NCBI GenBank assembly: GCA_029256185.1 | Contig: JAQSYI010000042.1 | Span: 1 to 64,000 of the forward strand | DNA length: 64,000 nt | From: Paenibacillaceae bacterium | GTDB lineage: Bacteria > Bacillota > Bacilli > Paenibacillales > NBRC-103111 | Direction: 5' to 3' | In this document: in pieces, positions 1 through 8,238 of the stretch | Position numbering within the stretch: the first letter of the stretch is position 1 | How the letters are laid out: each line of letters starts with the position of its first letter | Made by a program: the position numbers and the translations under genes | Notes under the pieces: model-generated | The model's database searches: none | Told to the model about the DNA's origin: nothing | The model's input: only the letters and a program-made list of their open reading frames with translations

Positions 1-2
1 CT

Positions 3-250
3 CGCCTGCGGCGGCGCGGCGGGTGCGGAATGGACGTTGCCAAGCATAAAGAGACCTCTTAGCATCTGGCTAAGGGGTCTCTTTATGTCTGGACGTCCGC
101 TGAGAAGTGTCCGAACCTTCCCATCGAAGCAAGAAGCAGGGAAGCAGGCCCGGCCCAAGGGGAAGGCTCAGACGCCGACCCCGCGCTTGCAGCACGCCTG
201 CGGCGGCGCGGCGGGTGCGGAATGGCCGTTGCCAAGCATAGAAAGACCTC
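3..250. repeat. direct repeat pair of about 55 bases with one hairpin copy
   Basis: A GC-rich block (core GCGGCGCGGCGGGTGCGGAA) occurs at about 3-57 and again at about 195-250, nearly identical except near the end. In the first copy the tail continues into a perfect 12-base inverted repeat (CATAAAGAGACC at 45-56, GGTCTCTTTATG at 76-87) with an inner TTAGC/GCTAA pair, giving a 19-pair stem. The second copy has lost the partner arm. No coding sequence is credible in 1-279. Confidence 0.75.
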
Positions 251-279
251 TTCACTTTTGCTGACCGGTTCAATAAAAA

Positions 280-468
280 TTATGGCAATTTCATGCTTGA
301 ATCTATGTTTGCCACCGGTTTTGCGGATCGATAGGCATTCAATAGACAATCCAATTCCCTTGACTTTTCAAGAGCCGCATGGCTCTGAAGACCATAACGC
401 AACGCTTGCTCATTCAGTTCTCTGCGAACGCATTCAATATGCTCGAGAAGCTCATTGGCTCCTTTCAC
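280..468 (-). CDS. Spo0E-family aspartyl-phosphate phosphatase
   Basis: A 62-residue protein with the hallmarks of the Spo0E/YisI/YnzD family. It is a short two-helix hairpin with an S-x-x-L-D motif (S36, L39, D40) in the second helix and the EL-N--A-RYGL pattern in the first. Family members remove phosphate from Spo0A~P and so delay sporulation in the cytoplasm. The GTG start at 468 is chosen because an AAGGGGG ribosome binding site lies about 9 bases upstream on the minus strand. Length is typical of the small family members. It stands alone, convergent to nothing, next to a repeat region and divergent from an XRE regulator. Which response regulator it acts on cannot be told from sequence. 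Confidence 0.75.
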   Translation of the reverse strand: MKGANELLEHIECVRRELNEQALRYGLQSHAALEKSRELDCLLNAYRSAKPVANIDSSMKLP

Positions 469-535
469 GATTCGGTGTCCCCCTTCTCAAACTGCTACTT
501 CCGCCTCACTCGTAAAGGCATACACAAGAAATTAT

Positions 536-575
536 AGTGGATAATACACTGAAAGTGAAGAGCGGATTATCCACT
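536..575. promoter_or_regulatory. 10-base inverted repeat, likely operator of the XRE gene
   Basis: AGTGGATAAT (536-545) and ATTATCCACT (566-575) are perfect inverted copies whose centres are 30 bases apart, that is about three helical turns, ending 29 bases before the GTG of the XRE gene. A further near copy of the right arm, ATAATCCACTGA, lies at 891-902 just past that gene. Autoregulatory binding is an inference. Confidence 0.5.
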
Positions 576-604
576 GAATTATACTCATCTTGAGGTGAGT
601 GCTT

Positions 605-841
605 GTGGCCTATGAACGAATACGGAATATGCGCGAAGATAAGGATTTATCGCAGGAGCAACTATGCCAATATCTAAATTGTAAACAGCGAACCTATAGC
701 GATTACGAACGTGGCAAGTTGGATATTCCGACAGCACTTTTGATAACATTAGCTGATTTCCATGAAACGAGTGTCGATTATTTGCTTGGTCGCACGGATC
801 AAAAAGCGCCGTATCCACCTCGTGCGAAAAAGCGTCCTTGA
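605..841 (+). CDS. XRE/Cro-type helix-turn-helix regulator
   Basis: A 78-residue protein made almost entirely of one HTH_XRE domain (about residues 3-60). It has the usual pattern of recognition helix, Y-S-D-Y-E-R-G around residue 30, and the closing VDYLLGRTD typical of small Firmicute repressors. A GTG at 605 with AGGTGA six bases upstream is preferred over the GTG at 599, which overlaps that site. A terminator follows at 910-952. A dyad upstream (536-575) suggests self-repression. There is no linked phage or toxin gene in the window, so the target is unknown. Confidence 0.8.
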   Translation: MAYERIRNMREDKDLSQEQLCQYLNCKQRTYSDYERGKLDIPTALLITLADFHETSVDYLLGRTDQKAPYPPRAKKRP

Positions 842-909
842 ACTCCGCCAGCGAATCTTTTTGCATGGCTCAACGCTTGAAGTTCAGCAAATAATCCACT
901 GACAGGATG

Positions 910-952
910 CAGAAAGGGCAAGACAAGGATGGCTAGCCCCTTCTGTTTTTTT
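910..952 (+). terminator. terminator of the XRE gene
   Basis: CAGAAAGGGC (910-919) pairs with GCCCCTTCTG (936-945) apart from one mismatch, followed by a run of seven T. The rest of 842-1055 holds only the half-site at 891-902. Confidence 0.65.
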
Positions 953-1055
953 GATAGATACATGCCCGTGGATCGGATTAGTGGCCAGCCCTCGCCGCGC
1001 ATCATGATTTTACTGAGAGAAGATTTGTTGCATCTATTGGCTCAATCGAATTCAT

Positions 1056-2072
1056 CTACATATTTCTCATCTCATAGATTTTTTGCAAGGTATTAAGATG
1101 CAGTGATTTATCTTCGGGCGACTCAGCGAACTTATATCGCTCCACAAGCCTGTATCCGAACATAGCAAGGATTAGCTCATGGATACAATGATTACGGATA
1201 TGGGACACATCTGCATATTCAGAAAAGCCCTTGTAATACGCTGGAATGCATTTTTGGTAATATTCAACCATATGACAGACGTCTGTTTCGTCCGCTATTA
1301 AACTCGCAATGTCCTCTCCCATGTACCCCCATCCGGCCGTGTCCCAGTCGATGAGTACGATCTTACTGTCCGAATAGAATAGGTTTGCCACCCAAAAATC
1401 TCTGTGGCAAAGCACTATCGGCAGTTCTTCAACGCGTTTGAATATTTCGTCCGCATTATTATCCAGATCTATAATCATTTCACATAGGTGCTTTGGAATT
1501 TTGCAGTCGCCGGAGCGAATGAAGTCATACAAAACATTCCATGACCGATACCGCATATAGCAGCTTTTCGTAAACTCAACTTTGCTTAAATTGGGCAACT
1601 TCTGCAATACGCTTGGTAGTTCAGTGTACAACCTGCCTTGAAATCGCCCCAGTTTCTCAGCTGCACATTCATACATTTCGCAGGTCAGATTCAAGCCAGA
1701 CACGCCATCAATATATTCCATCCAAAGCTGTATCTCATCTTCATTCAATTCGGCGTGATAACACTCCGGACAACGGAACGAATCGAAGAAAACCTCTTTG
1801 AAATCCGATGTATAAAGGTCATATTCCCTTCGCCATGAATCAGGATCGGCATAACGCGTCCATTTTTTCTGTGTTTTCCAAATGACCTTATACGGCAGAT
1901 TCTCACCGCATGAAGTTTCAGCCGAGCCCGTCACAAGCCAAACTTCTCCTAATGTCCCGCCTTGCATCTTTTTAAGTTGATAATCGGCGCGGGTTATATT
2001 CTTACCGAACATTTTACTTAAAACAAGCGCCAGTATTGCTGGCTTTACATATATTTCATTGCGGTTGTTCAT
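1056..2072 (-). CDS. aminoglycoside phosphotransferase (APH)-like small-molecule kinase
   Basis: A 338-residue protein of the APH/choline kinase fold. The catalytic loop C-H-R-D-F-W-x-x-N is at about residues 222-230 and the metal-binding D-W-D at about 242-244, both standard for the family. An N-terminal lobe carries a glycine-containing strand (about 35-50). The ATG at 2072 is chosen because AAGGAGG sits 8-14 bases upstream; an ORF extension to 2099 would run through that site. The substrate cannot be assigned, since such proteins phosphorylate antibiotics, choline, sugars or other hydroxyl compounds. The gene stands alone between an XRE regulator and the YceI gene. Its AT-richer codon use compared with the core genes hints at acquisition. 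Confidence 0.75.
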   Translation of the reverse strand: MNNRNEIYVKPAILALVLSKMFGKNITRADYQLKKMQGGTLGEVWLVTGSAETSCGENLPYKVIWKTQKKWTRYADPDSWRREYDLYTSDFKEVFFDSFRCPECYHAELNEDEIQLWMEYIDGVSGLNLTCEMYECAAEKLGRFQGRLYTELPSVLQKLPNLSKVEFTKSCYMRYRSWNVLYDFIRSGDCKIPKHLCEMIIDLDNNADEIFKRVEELPIVLCHRDFWVANLFYSDSKIVLIDWDTAGWGYMGEDIASLIADETDVCHMVEYYQKCIPAYYKGFSEYADVSHIRNHCIHELILAMFGYRLVERYKFAESPEDKSLHLNTLQKIYEMRNM

Positions 2073-2323
2073 TTCTTCTATCCTCCTTTTTTTGGGCATA
2101 AAAATACCGCGAACAAGCAGCCTCCTGAGAAGCTGCTGTTTAGCGGCGAAAAGCCATTAAGTAGGCCTGTATCAAAAGGGGATGAGCTTCATCGTCTTTC
2201 CATAGTGAAACATAACCCTTTGTGAGGAATCAATAGAAAAATTGATTAAAGCCAAGTTTTATCGGCCAGCTGCTATGAACCTTCCCAGCGGAACAGGACC
2301 AGAGAAGCGCCCGGACCTCTCAT

Positions 2324-3028
2324 TCATTTAGCCAAAATCAAACGGAGCTGAACGGTTACATCATTTTGAGTATTCAACAGCACCGTGTGCGGGTTCTTCA
2401 TGCCGAAATCATCAAAGGTCACCACGGTGCTGCCTTCCAGATTTAGCTTGCCCTCGATAAATTGCGCCTTGCTGTCAAATGCAACATCCTTGGATAGTCC
2501 CCTCAGACTCAGAGTGCCGTTAATACGGATGGGGACGGCCTCTCCTTCCTTCCACTCCTCAGGGAGCTGCTCGAAGGAGGTTGTTGTGAAGGTGGCATTA
2601 GGATATTGTGCTACTTGCAAATAGTCGTTGCCCTTAATATGATTGTCCCGCTGGGAGTTTCCTGAGCTTAGGTTGGCCAGTTCAACACTTCCCTCCCCTT
2701 TGTTCTGCGCAGGATCGGAGCTGTTCAATTGCCAGGAGCCTGTTACGGGCTTAACAGAGAAGTTTACCGTCTCCCTGGAGGTTGTGACAGAGAAATACAC
2801 CTCGGAAGCCGCTTGAATCGTCCACAGCCCATCTACACTTGCAGCCTCCACTGCAGCCGCTGGGGTTGCCGAGGCCCCTGGACTTGCGGCGCCCGGACTG
2901 GAGGTAGCAATTACGCTCTTGACCTCCACGCTATTGCCGGCGTAATAATCATAAGCGGCATAAGCAACACCTGCGCCCACCAACACTACGACAGTTGAAA
3001 CAATAATGGCAACTCTCCACTTTTTCAT
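2324..3028 (-). CDS. membrane-anchored YceI-domain protein
   Basis: A 234-residue protein with a short cytoplasmic N-terminus, one membrane segment (about 7-28), an Ala/Ser/Pro/Gly-rich linker (about 42-63) and a YceI beta-barrel domain (about 66-233). The domain is recognisable from the WTI/VYFSV start, the NHIKGNDYL-V--YP-ATF centre and the repeated G-L-L-RG-SK segment. YceI proteins form a lipocalin-like pocket for isoprenoid-type amphiphiles; the ligand here is unknown. The domain should face outside the membrane. A 19-base operator-like dyad at 3068-3086 is identical in its arms to the one before the BlaI-type gene, so repression by that regulator is inferred. The ATG at 3028 follows a GGAGG-like site. 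Confidence 0.85.
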   Translation of the reverse strand: MKKWRVAIIVSTVVVLVGAGVAYAAYDYYAGNSVEVKSVIATSSPGAASPGASATPAAAVEAASVDGLWTIQAASEVYFSVTTSRETVNFSVKPVTGSWQLNSSDPAQNKGEGSVELANLSSGNSQRDNHIKGNDYLQVAQYPNATFTTTSFEQLPEEWKEGEAVPIRINGTLSLRGLSKDVAFDSKAQFIEGKLNLEGSTVVTFDDFGMKNPHTVLLNTQNDVTVQLRLILAK

Positions 3029-3067
3029 CTAAAAACCTCCTCTGAAAATAATGTGCAATTCTCCCCA

Positions 3068-3086
3068 ACACTACACACCGTAGTGT
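3068..3086. promoter_or_regulatory. predicted BlaI-type operator before the YceI gene
   Basis: ACACTA-N7-TAGTGT, a perfect 6-base inverted repeat 40 bases upstream of the YceI start. The same arms and the same spacer length recur at 4417-4435 before the BlaI-like gene. BlaI/MecI/CopY repressors bind dyads containing ACA/TGT. Confidence 0.7.
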
Positions 3087-3137
3087 AAATCGATAAAAAG
3101 ATGAAACTGTTCAACCGGCCTATCTTCTGTCAAGCCA

Positions 3138-3986
3138 TTACAGATAAGCCGGCAAAAACAGTGCTGTTAACAACACAAGGACTTGAAAAGAGACGATAGC
3201 CGAGAACCAGGGAAGCTTGATCCTGGGCTTCTCCTGCGGATCGAGCAGCTGCCTGATCCGGATGTTGATTGGCGTATCGGCAAAGGAAGCATGAGCAAAG
3301 CTCATGGATAGCGGTGTGCTGCTCTTGGTCAGCTTTACAAGCGCACTCCCCAGTCCCACCGCTGAGCCGGTTGCCGAAATGGCATAGCGGTCAGCCAATA
3401 CCTCCCTGGTTGTCTTGAAGCAGTGGTGGCACCACCGCAGGATAGGCACATACCACATGATGCTGGACAGCGCGTATATGCACAGTGTGCGCAGAGGATC
3501 TCTGTTTATCAGATGAAACTGTTCGTGCCGGACCACCGCCTCCAGCTCTTCCTCCTCCAGCAAGTCCGTTAAACCGGTGGACATGATGATGACGGGACGG
3601 AAAAATCCCATAGTGAAGGCCATCGGCTTCTGGCAGCGGATCACCATCAGATTTCCCTCAGCCAAGGCATACCTTCGGACCATCTGCCGCGATTGCTCCG
3701 GGTCGAGGACGGCGCTGAACCGGGCTTTTACACGAAAGGAGGCAAGGATTTGGCTGATGGTGAACAAGAAGCCGGTAATAACCGTGCTAAGCACCAGGAC
3801 ATCAAGCCCCTTGGCCACCAGCGGCAGTCTTAATTTCATCAGCCAATTGTTGCACATGTCGAATAGATTAGCCAACATAGGCCAGTGAAACATCAGGAAC
3901 AAAGCGTAGAGCACCATCTGGCTGAAGATGATGGCTGCTGTCAGGATTGAGAAGACAATCAGGGATTGGGCTTGTCGATTCCGCAT
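3138..3986 (-). CDS. M56 (BlaR1/MecR1-like) membrane metallopeptidase
   Basis: A 282-residue integral membrane protein with four predicted membrane segments (about 8-33, 61-83, 166-183, 259-281). A zinc-protease signature H-E-Q-F-H is at 154-158, with a likely third ligand E195 in T-R-E-V-L-A-D. This matches the peptidase core of BlaR1/MecR1, which cleaves the partner BlaI/MecI repressor after a signal. The extracellular penicillin-binding sensor domain found in full-length BlaR1 (about 600 residues) is absent; only 22 residues follow the last helix region. The gene lies 3 bases after the BlaI-type gene in one operon. What activates it is therefore open; the linked YceI protein or another partner could serve as sensor. 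Confidence 0.8.
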   Translation of the reverse strand: MRNRQAQSLIVFSILTAAIIFSQMVLYALFLMFHWPMLANLFDMCNNWLMKLRLPLVAKGLDVLVLSTVITGFLFTISQILASFRVKARFSAVLDPEQSRQMVRRYALAEGNLMVIRCQKPMAFTMGFFRPVIIMSTGLTDLLEEEELEAVVRHEQFHLINRDPLRTLCIYALSSIMWYVPILRWCHHCFKTTREVLADRYAISATGSAVGLGSALVKLTKSSTPLSMSFAHASFADTPINIRIRQLLDPQEKPRIKLPWFSAIVSFQVLVLLTALFLPAYL

Positions 3987-3989
3987 GCG

Positions 3990-4403
3990 CTATCGTTCCT
4001 TTTTCAATGCTTGGATTTTTTGCTCCAGCAGGGTAATCAGCTCTGAATCTGCCTGGTCCAATGCATCAATCATATGATTGACTACCAGGGGGCCAAAATC
4101 CTCCATCAGCTCCTGGGTAATTTCCTTGGACTGAATGTCCAGGAAATCGTCCCGGGTATGGGTCGGACGGTACAAGGAGGTGCGTCCCTCCAGCCTTTTG
4201 ACGAGAATGCCCTTGTCCAACAGGCGGTTCATAACCGTCATGACCGTGTTGAAATTAATATCCCTCTCTTGCTCCAGCTTTCTCTGGACATCCTTGATGG
4301 ACAATTCGGCATGTGCCCAAAGAATACTCATGATCCGGGCTTCCAACGGACCGAAGAAACGGTTGAGCCCCTTCTCGAAATACTTGAAGTTCTGTATCTT
4401 CAC
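3990..4403 (-). CDS. BlaI/MecI/CopY-family transcriptional repressor
   Basis: A 137-residue protein with an N-terminal winged helix (about 5-80) containing the family pattern F-G-x-L-E-A-R-I-M and V-M-T-V-M-N-R-L, then a C-terminal dimerisation helix. Members are homodimeric repressors that are inactivated by proteolysis by the neighbouring M56 peptidase. The GTG at 4403 is used: GAGGTG lies 7 bases upstream, whereas the ORF extension to 4466 would run through the operator dyad at 4417-4435. It heads a two-gene operon with the M56 gene. Autoregulation and co-regulation of the YceI gene are inferred from the two matching dyads. Confidence 0.85.
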   Translation of the reverse strand: MKIQNFKYFEKGLNRFFGPLEARIMSILWAHAELSIKDVQRKLEQERDINFNTVMTVMNRLLDKGILVKRLEGRTSLYRPTHTRDDFLDIQSKEITQELMEDFGPLVVNHMIDALDQADSELITLLEQKIQALKKER

Positions 4404-4416
4404 TGTGATACACCTC

Positions 4417-4435
4417 ACACTACGGATTATAGTGT
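4417..4435. promoter_or_regulatory. predicted BlaI-type operator before the blaI-like gene
   Basis: ACACTA-N7-TAGTGT, identical arms and spacing to the dyad at 3068-3086, located 14 bases upstream of the GTG start on the minus strand, where it would block the promoter or early transcription. Confidence 0.7.
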
Positions 4436-4476
4436 TAAGCGGCAGCCATGTCAAATTAACTGACAATTAAAATATT

Positions 4477-5004
4477 TCAATTCTTGTACAGAGAGATGTC
4501 GCGGGGAGTGGCCTTAAGCAGCCCGCTGCGGTTTCGCCGCATGGAGGAGCCTACATAAATAAGCTGGGGCAGCAGCAGGAAGTAGTGCGCTGCTGCCGAA
4601 TTGGCAAGCCAGGCAATCGGCATCCATACATAGAAGAGGGCAAGCAAGGCAAAACCGATCAGCAGCCGATGCCGGTTGATTCTATTCCACTGACTGACCG
4701 GAACATAGCCTAATGGAAGATAACCGTAGAAGGGATAAGCAAACATCCATCCCCATATATGCGGGACCTTGCCTTGGGACAAATGGCGCAGCAGGAGTAC
4801 GATAACCGTATGAACAACGGAGATAGCAGCTGCCGAGCAGACCAGAACAAAGGCCCCCTCCCAACCCAGATAAACCAGATCCGCAAAAAGCCAGAGGAGC
4901 AGGCATGCAGAGTAGAGCCAATAAAACAGATGTTTTCGAGTAAACCGGCGCAATAGGGTATAATGGTATATAGTAGAATCATCGGATATCTTATGCTGGG
5001 CCAT
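4477..5004 (-). CDS. hypothetical membrane protein, four helices
   Basis: A 175-residue protein not assigned to a named family. Hydropathy by eye suggests four membrane segments (about 27-45, 50-73, 113-133, 137-152). Both ends are charged, and a Trp/Tyr/Pro-rich segment W-G-W-M-F-A-Y-P-F-Y lies between helices 2 and 3. The ATG at 5004 has GGAGG at a good distance on the minus strand. It is upstream of, and in the same direction as, the BlaI/M56 pair, separated by 73 bases that contain the BlaI operator, so it is probably a separate unit. Function unknown. Confidence 0.6.
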   Translation of the reverse strand: MAQHKISDDSTIYHYTLLRRFTRKHLFYWLYSACLLLWLFADLVYLGWEGAFVLVCSAAAISVVHTVIVLLLRHLSQGKVPHIWGWMFAYPFYGYLPLGYVPVSQWNRINRHRLLIGFALLALFYVWMPIAWLANSAAAHYFLLLPQLIYVGSSMRRNRSGLLKATPRDISLYKN

Positions 5005-5197
5005 GTGTATTCCTCCAGAAATGCGGGTGCTGTCTATTCCTTAATATCGGCATGAATGCAGCAGATCTACAGTCCATTTGGCGCAATGCCCTAACAATGC
5101 GGCGAGGGTACAGACACCAAGACGCCCAATGTCACATATGAATATACAAACGGCAGGGAAACTTTGAAAAGAAGGACTGTTTTAAAGCATAGATTTC

Positions 5198-5207
5198 GGG
5201 CATACTG
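5198..5207 (+). promoter_or_regulatory. sigma-F/G-like -10 element of csfB
   Basis: GGGCATACTG fits the sigma-F -10 pattern GGnnAnAnTn exactly; the -35 region is weak (GTTTT 14 bases upstream). It is 30 bases before the csfB start, and csfB is a sigma-F target in B. subtilis. The same ten bases recur before fin. Confidence 0.5.
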
Positions 5208-5236
5208 ATAGATAAAAAACTAGAGGTGAGAACGCC

Positions 5237-5422
5237 ATGGAAGAACGCTTGGATCACATTTGCATTATTTGTGGCAACTCAGGCCGGGATGGAATTACGA
5301 TTGTATCCGAATTTATCTGCGAGGAATGCGAGATGGAGATGGTTCGGACAGACGTTCAGGATGCCAAATACCCCTTCTTTATTCATCAGTTGAAGCAAAT
5401 CTGGTATCCCAAAAACGCGTAG
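5237..5422 (+). CDS. csfB: anti-sigma-G factor Gin (CsfB)
   Basis: A 61-residue zinc-binding protein with two C-x-x-C pairs (C9/C12 and C28/C31) and the family sequence F-I-C-E-E-C-E-M-E-M-V. Gin binds sigma-G (and sigma-E) and keeps the late forespore factor silent until engulfment is complete. Its place directly upstream of the yaaO-like decarboxylase and tmk is the same as in B. subtilis. The ATG at 5237 follows AGAGGTGAG. A sigma-F-type -10 element lies at 5198-5207, consistent with forespore expression. The length matches the family. Confidence 0.85.
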   Translation: MEERLDHICIICGNSGRDGITIVSEFICEECEMEMVRTDVQDAKYPFFIHQLKQIWYPKNA

Positions 5423-5589
5423 TTCCTTTTTTCTTTCATTCCCGCGGAATATTGCATATAGTAGAAGGAGGACAAGGAGTCTTGTTCTCTTTTTTTGAGT
5501 TGTTGCCGTTTGTGCAAAAACAGGTTTCCATGAGTACAGGGTTCTTCTATGAACCTTGCTCGATAAGGTTACGCGGGAGGCAAGTGAGA

Positions 5590-7068
5590 ATGGATCAAAT
5601 GAAGGCTCCTGTCTATGAGGCTCTGCAGGCACGCCGCTTGAAGGGTGAGAGCAGCTTCCATGTTCCCGGACATAAATTCGGCCATGGATTAGGCGAAGCC
5701 GGGTGTGAGCATTACAGGCGTATTATGGAGCTTGATTATACGGAAATAGACGGATTGGATGACCTTCATCATCCGGTTGGGATTATTGAAGAAGCACAGA
5801 ACTTGGCTTCGGCGTGCTTCGGCTCAGAAGAAAGTATGTTCTTGGTTGGCGGCAGCACGGTAGGCAATCTGGCTATGCTGATGACGGTCTGTTCCCGCGG
5901 GGATCTGATCCTGGTGCAGAGAAATGCCCATAAATCTGTCATTCACGGCCTGATGCTGGCAGGGGCAAGGGTGGTTTTTCTTTCTCCGGTTATCCATGAA
6001 CAAAGTGGTATTGCCGGCTGTGTGGCATGGAGGACTCTCGCAGCTGCTCTTGCGCAATATCCTGAGGCCAAGGGTGTATTTCTTACCAATCCCAACTACT
6101 ATGGTATGGGACGGGATTTAGGGCCGCATGCTGAGCTGGTGCACCGTTATGGCATACCGCTGCTGGTCGATGAGGCGCATGGGGCCCATTTGGGATTTCA
6201 TCCGGACCTGCCCCCGTCTGCATTGTCCCGGGGAGCGGATGCCGTTGTCCAGTCTACGCATAAGATGCTGACGGCGATGACCATGGGGGCCATGTTGCAT
6301 GTGCAGGGTACCAGAATTGACCGCAGAAGACTCAAGGAACGTCTTGCCATGCTGCAGAGCTCCAGCCCGTCTTACCCCCTGATGGCTTCCTTGGATCTGG
6401 CTCGGCGCAGGATCGCAACAGAGGGTGAGCGGCTTCTTGCTGAGGTGCTGGAACATCTTCGTACGTTTCAGGCGGACTACTCTGAGCGGGCTTCCGGCAA
6501 TCCGTTGCAGTTTGTTCCACCATCCCCGCCCTCCCCTGCATTCGATTATATGGACCCGTTCAAGCTGATCGTCTATGACGCCACCGGGCGGCTCTCCGGC
6601 TTCCGTCTATTGGAGGAGCTGGCAGATGAGGGAGTGGTGGCCGAGATGGCAGATGACCGGCATACCGTGCTTGCCTGCAGTCTGGCTACATCGAGACAGG
6701 ATCTGGCGCGTCTCAACCAGGCGATGCTTCGTATGGAGGCGGGTCCTAGGGGAGACTATTGTCCCACAGGACCTGCCATGCTGCAGGGTTATGCTCCGCC
6801 AGAAGAGATCGGAGTTCCTATTCTTATGGGATTGGATGAGTCTGAAGAGAGGGAGAGAATAGCCGTTCCGCTGTATGAATCTGTCGGCCGTATCTGCGCC
6901 CAATCGGTTATTCCTTACCCGCCTGGTATTCCTTTGCTGTTTCCCGGAGAACAGATCCGTCTATCGGTCATCGAATATATTGACAAGCTGATGAAAACAG
7001 GTGCAAGATTTCAGGGAGCACTGCAAGAAGGCGCTGATTGTAGTATAATTGTCATGAAAGTCAAATAA
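5590..7068 (+). CDS. yaaO: PLP-dependent Orn/Lys/Arg decarboxylase-family enzyme (YaaO-like)
   Basis: A 492-residue fold-type I PLP enzyme. The large domain has D-E-A-H-G (194-198) and the Schiff-base lysine in S-T-H-K (K225), followed by a C-terminal Orn/Lys/Arg decarboxylase domain ending around P-Y-P-P-G-I-P. The family makes polyamines or cadaverine from basic amino acids in the cytosol. YaaO itself has no firmly proven substrate, so only the class is claimed. The ATG at 5590 is chosen because GGGAGG lies about 9 bases upstream. The open frame extends back to 5260 without a good start and overlaps csfB. tmk follows after 18 bases. Confidence 0.85.
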   Translation: MDQMKAPVYEALQARRLKGESSFHVPGHKFGHGLGEAGCEHYRRIMELDYTEIDGLDDLHHPVGIIEEAQNLASACFGSEESMFLVGGSTVGNLAMLMTVCSRGDLILVQRNAHKSVIHGLMLAGARVVFLSPVIHEQSGIAGCVAWRTLAAALAQYPEAKGVFLTNPNYYGMGRDLGPHAELVHRYGIPLLVDEAHGAHLGFHPDLPPSALSRGADAVVQSTHKMLTAMTMGAMLHVQGTRIDRRRLKERLAMLQSSSPSYPLMASLDLARRRIATEGERLLAEVLEHLRTFQADYSERASGNPLQFVPPSPPSPAFDYMDPFKLIVYDATGRLSGFRLLEELADEGVVAEMADDRHTVLACSLATSRQDLARLNQAMLRMEAGPRGDYCPTGPAMLQGYAPPEEIGVPILMGLDESEERERIAVPLYESVGRICAQSVIPYPPGIPLLFPGEQIRLSVIEYIDKLMKTGARFQGALQEGADCSIIVMKVK

Positions 7069-7086
7069 GTCAAATGGGGAATAGAT

Positions 7087-7743
7087 GTGGCCGTTGGTTG
7101 GTTCATTACGCTTGAAGGCGGAGAAGGAGCAGGGAAAACGTCTATTATCCGTCAAATCGAGATTTACCTGCAGAACAAGGGAATGAAGGTATTGGTAACC
7201 CGTGAGCCAGGCGGGATTGATATCGCCGAACAGATCCGCTCGATTGTCCTGAATACGGCCAATGTGAGCATGGACAGCCGTACGGAGGCTCTGTTATATG
7301 CAGCAGCCAGGCGCCAGCATCTGGTAGAGAAGGTTATTCCGGCACTGAACCAGGGAGTTGCCGTTTTGTCCGACCGTTATGTTGACAGCAGCCTGGTTTA
7401 TCAGGGCTTTGTCCGTGGTCTGGGGATAGATGAGGTATATACAATTAACCGGTTTGCCACAGAGGATATGATGCCGGATGTGACATTCTGGCTGGACGTG
7501 GACCCTCAGACCGGAATTGACCGTATTCACGCGGACAAGCAGAGAGAACTGAACCGGCTGGATTTGGAGGGACAATCCTTTCATTATAATGTGAGAGAGG
7601 GATACCGGATCATTCATGCCCGGTTTCCTGACCGGATTGTCCGGATTGATGCCGATTTGCCTCTTGCAGCAGTGGTGACCCAGGTGCAGCAAGAGCTTGA
7701 TATCCGTCTCCAAGCAGGAAAAGACTACCCCCATGTCAAATAA
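7087..7743 (+). CDS. tmk: thymidylate kinase
   Basis: Phosphorylates dTMP to dTDP with ATP, an essential step in DNA precursor supply. The 218-residue protein shows the P-loop G-G-E-G-A-G-K-T (11-18), the dTMP-binding T-R-E-P-G-G (38-43) and the D-R-Y motif (96-98), in the standard order and at family length (about 210). The start is GTG at 7087, 18 bases after the decarboxylase. A short hairpin (7742-7767) overlaps the stop codon. The neighbours darA, yaaR and holB follow as in B. subtilis. Confidence 0.95.
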   Translation: MAVGWFITLEGGEGAGKTSIIRQIEIYLQNKGMKVLVTREPGGIDIAEQIRSIVLNTANVSMDSRTEALLYAAARRQHLVEKVIPALNQGVAVLSDRYVDSSLVYQGFVRGLGIDEVYTINRFATEDMMPDVTFWLDVDPQTGIDRIHADKQRELNRLDLEGQSFHYNVREGYRIIHARFPDRIVRIDADLPLAAVVTQVQQELDIRLQAGKDYPHVK

Positions 7744-7767
7744 GGATATTGTGCATTCCATATCCTT
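7742..7767 (+). terminator. hairpin overlapping the tmk stop
   Basis: AAGGATAT (742-749 of this kilobase) pairs perfectly with ATATCCTT (760-767). Only a short pyrimidine stretch follows, so it may be a weak terminator or a processing site. Confidence 0.4.
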
Positions 7768-7809
7768 CCTTTAGGGAGAGTCTTTGCAAGCGTTTGGTTC
7801 ATATGATGA

Positions 7810-8190
<381 letters not shown>

Positions 8191-8238
8191 TTAGGTTGGC
8201 ATACCAGTTCCCTGTTAGGAAAGGCAGGTTGCTCTCTT

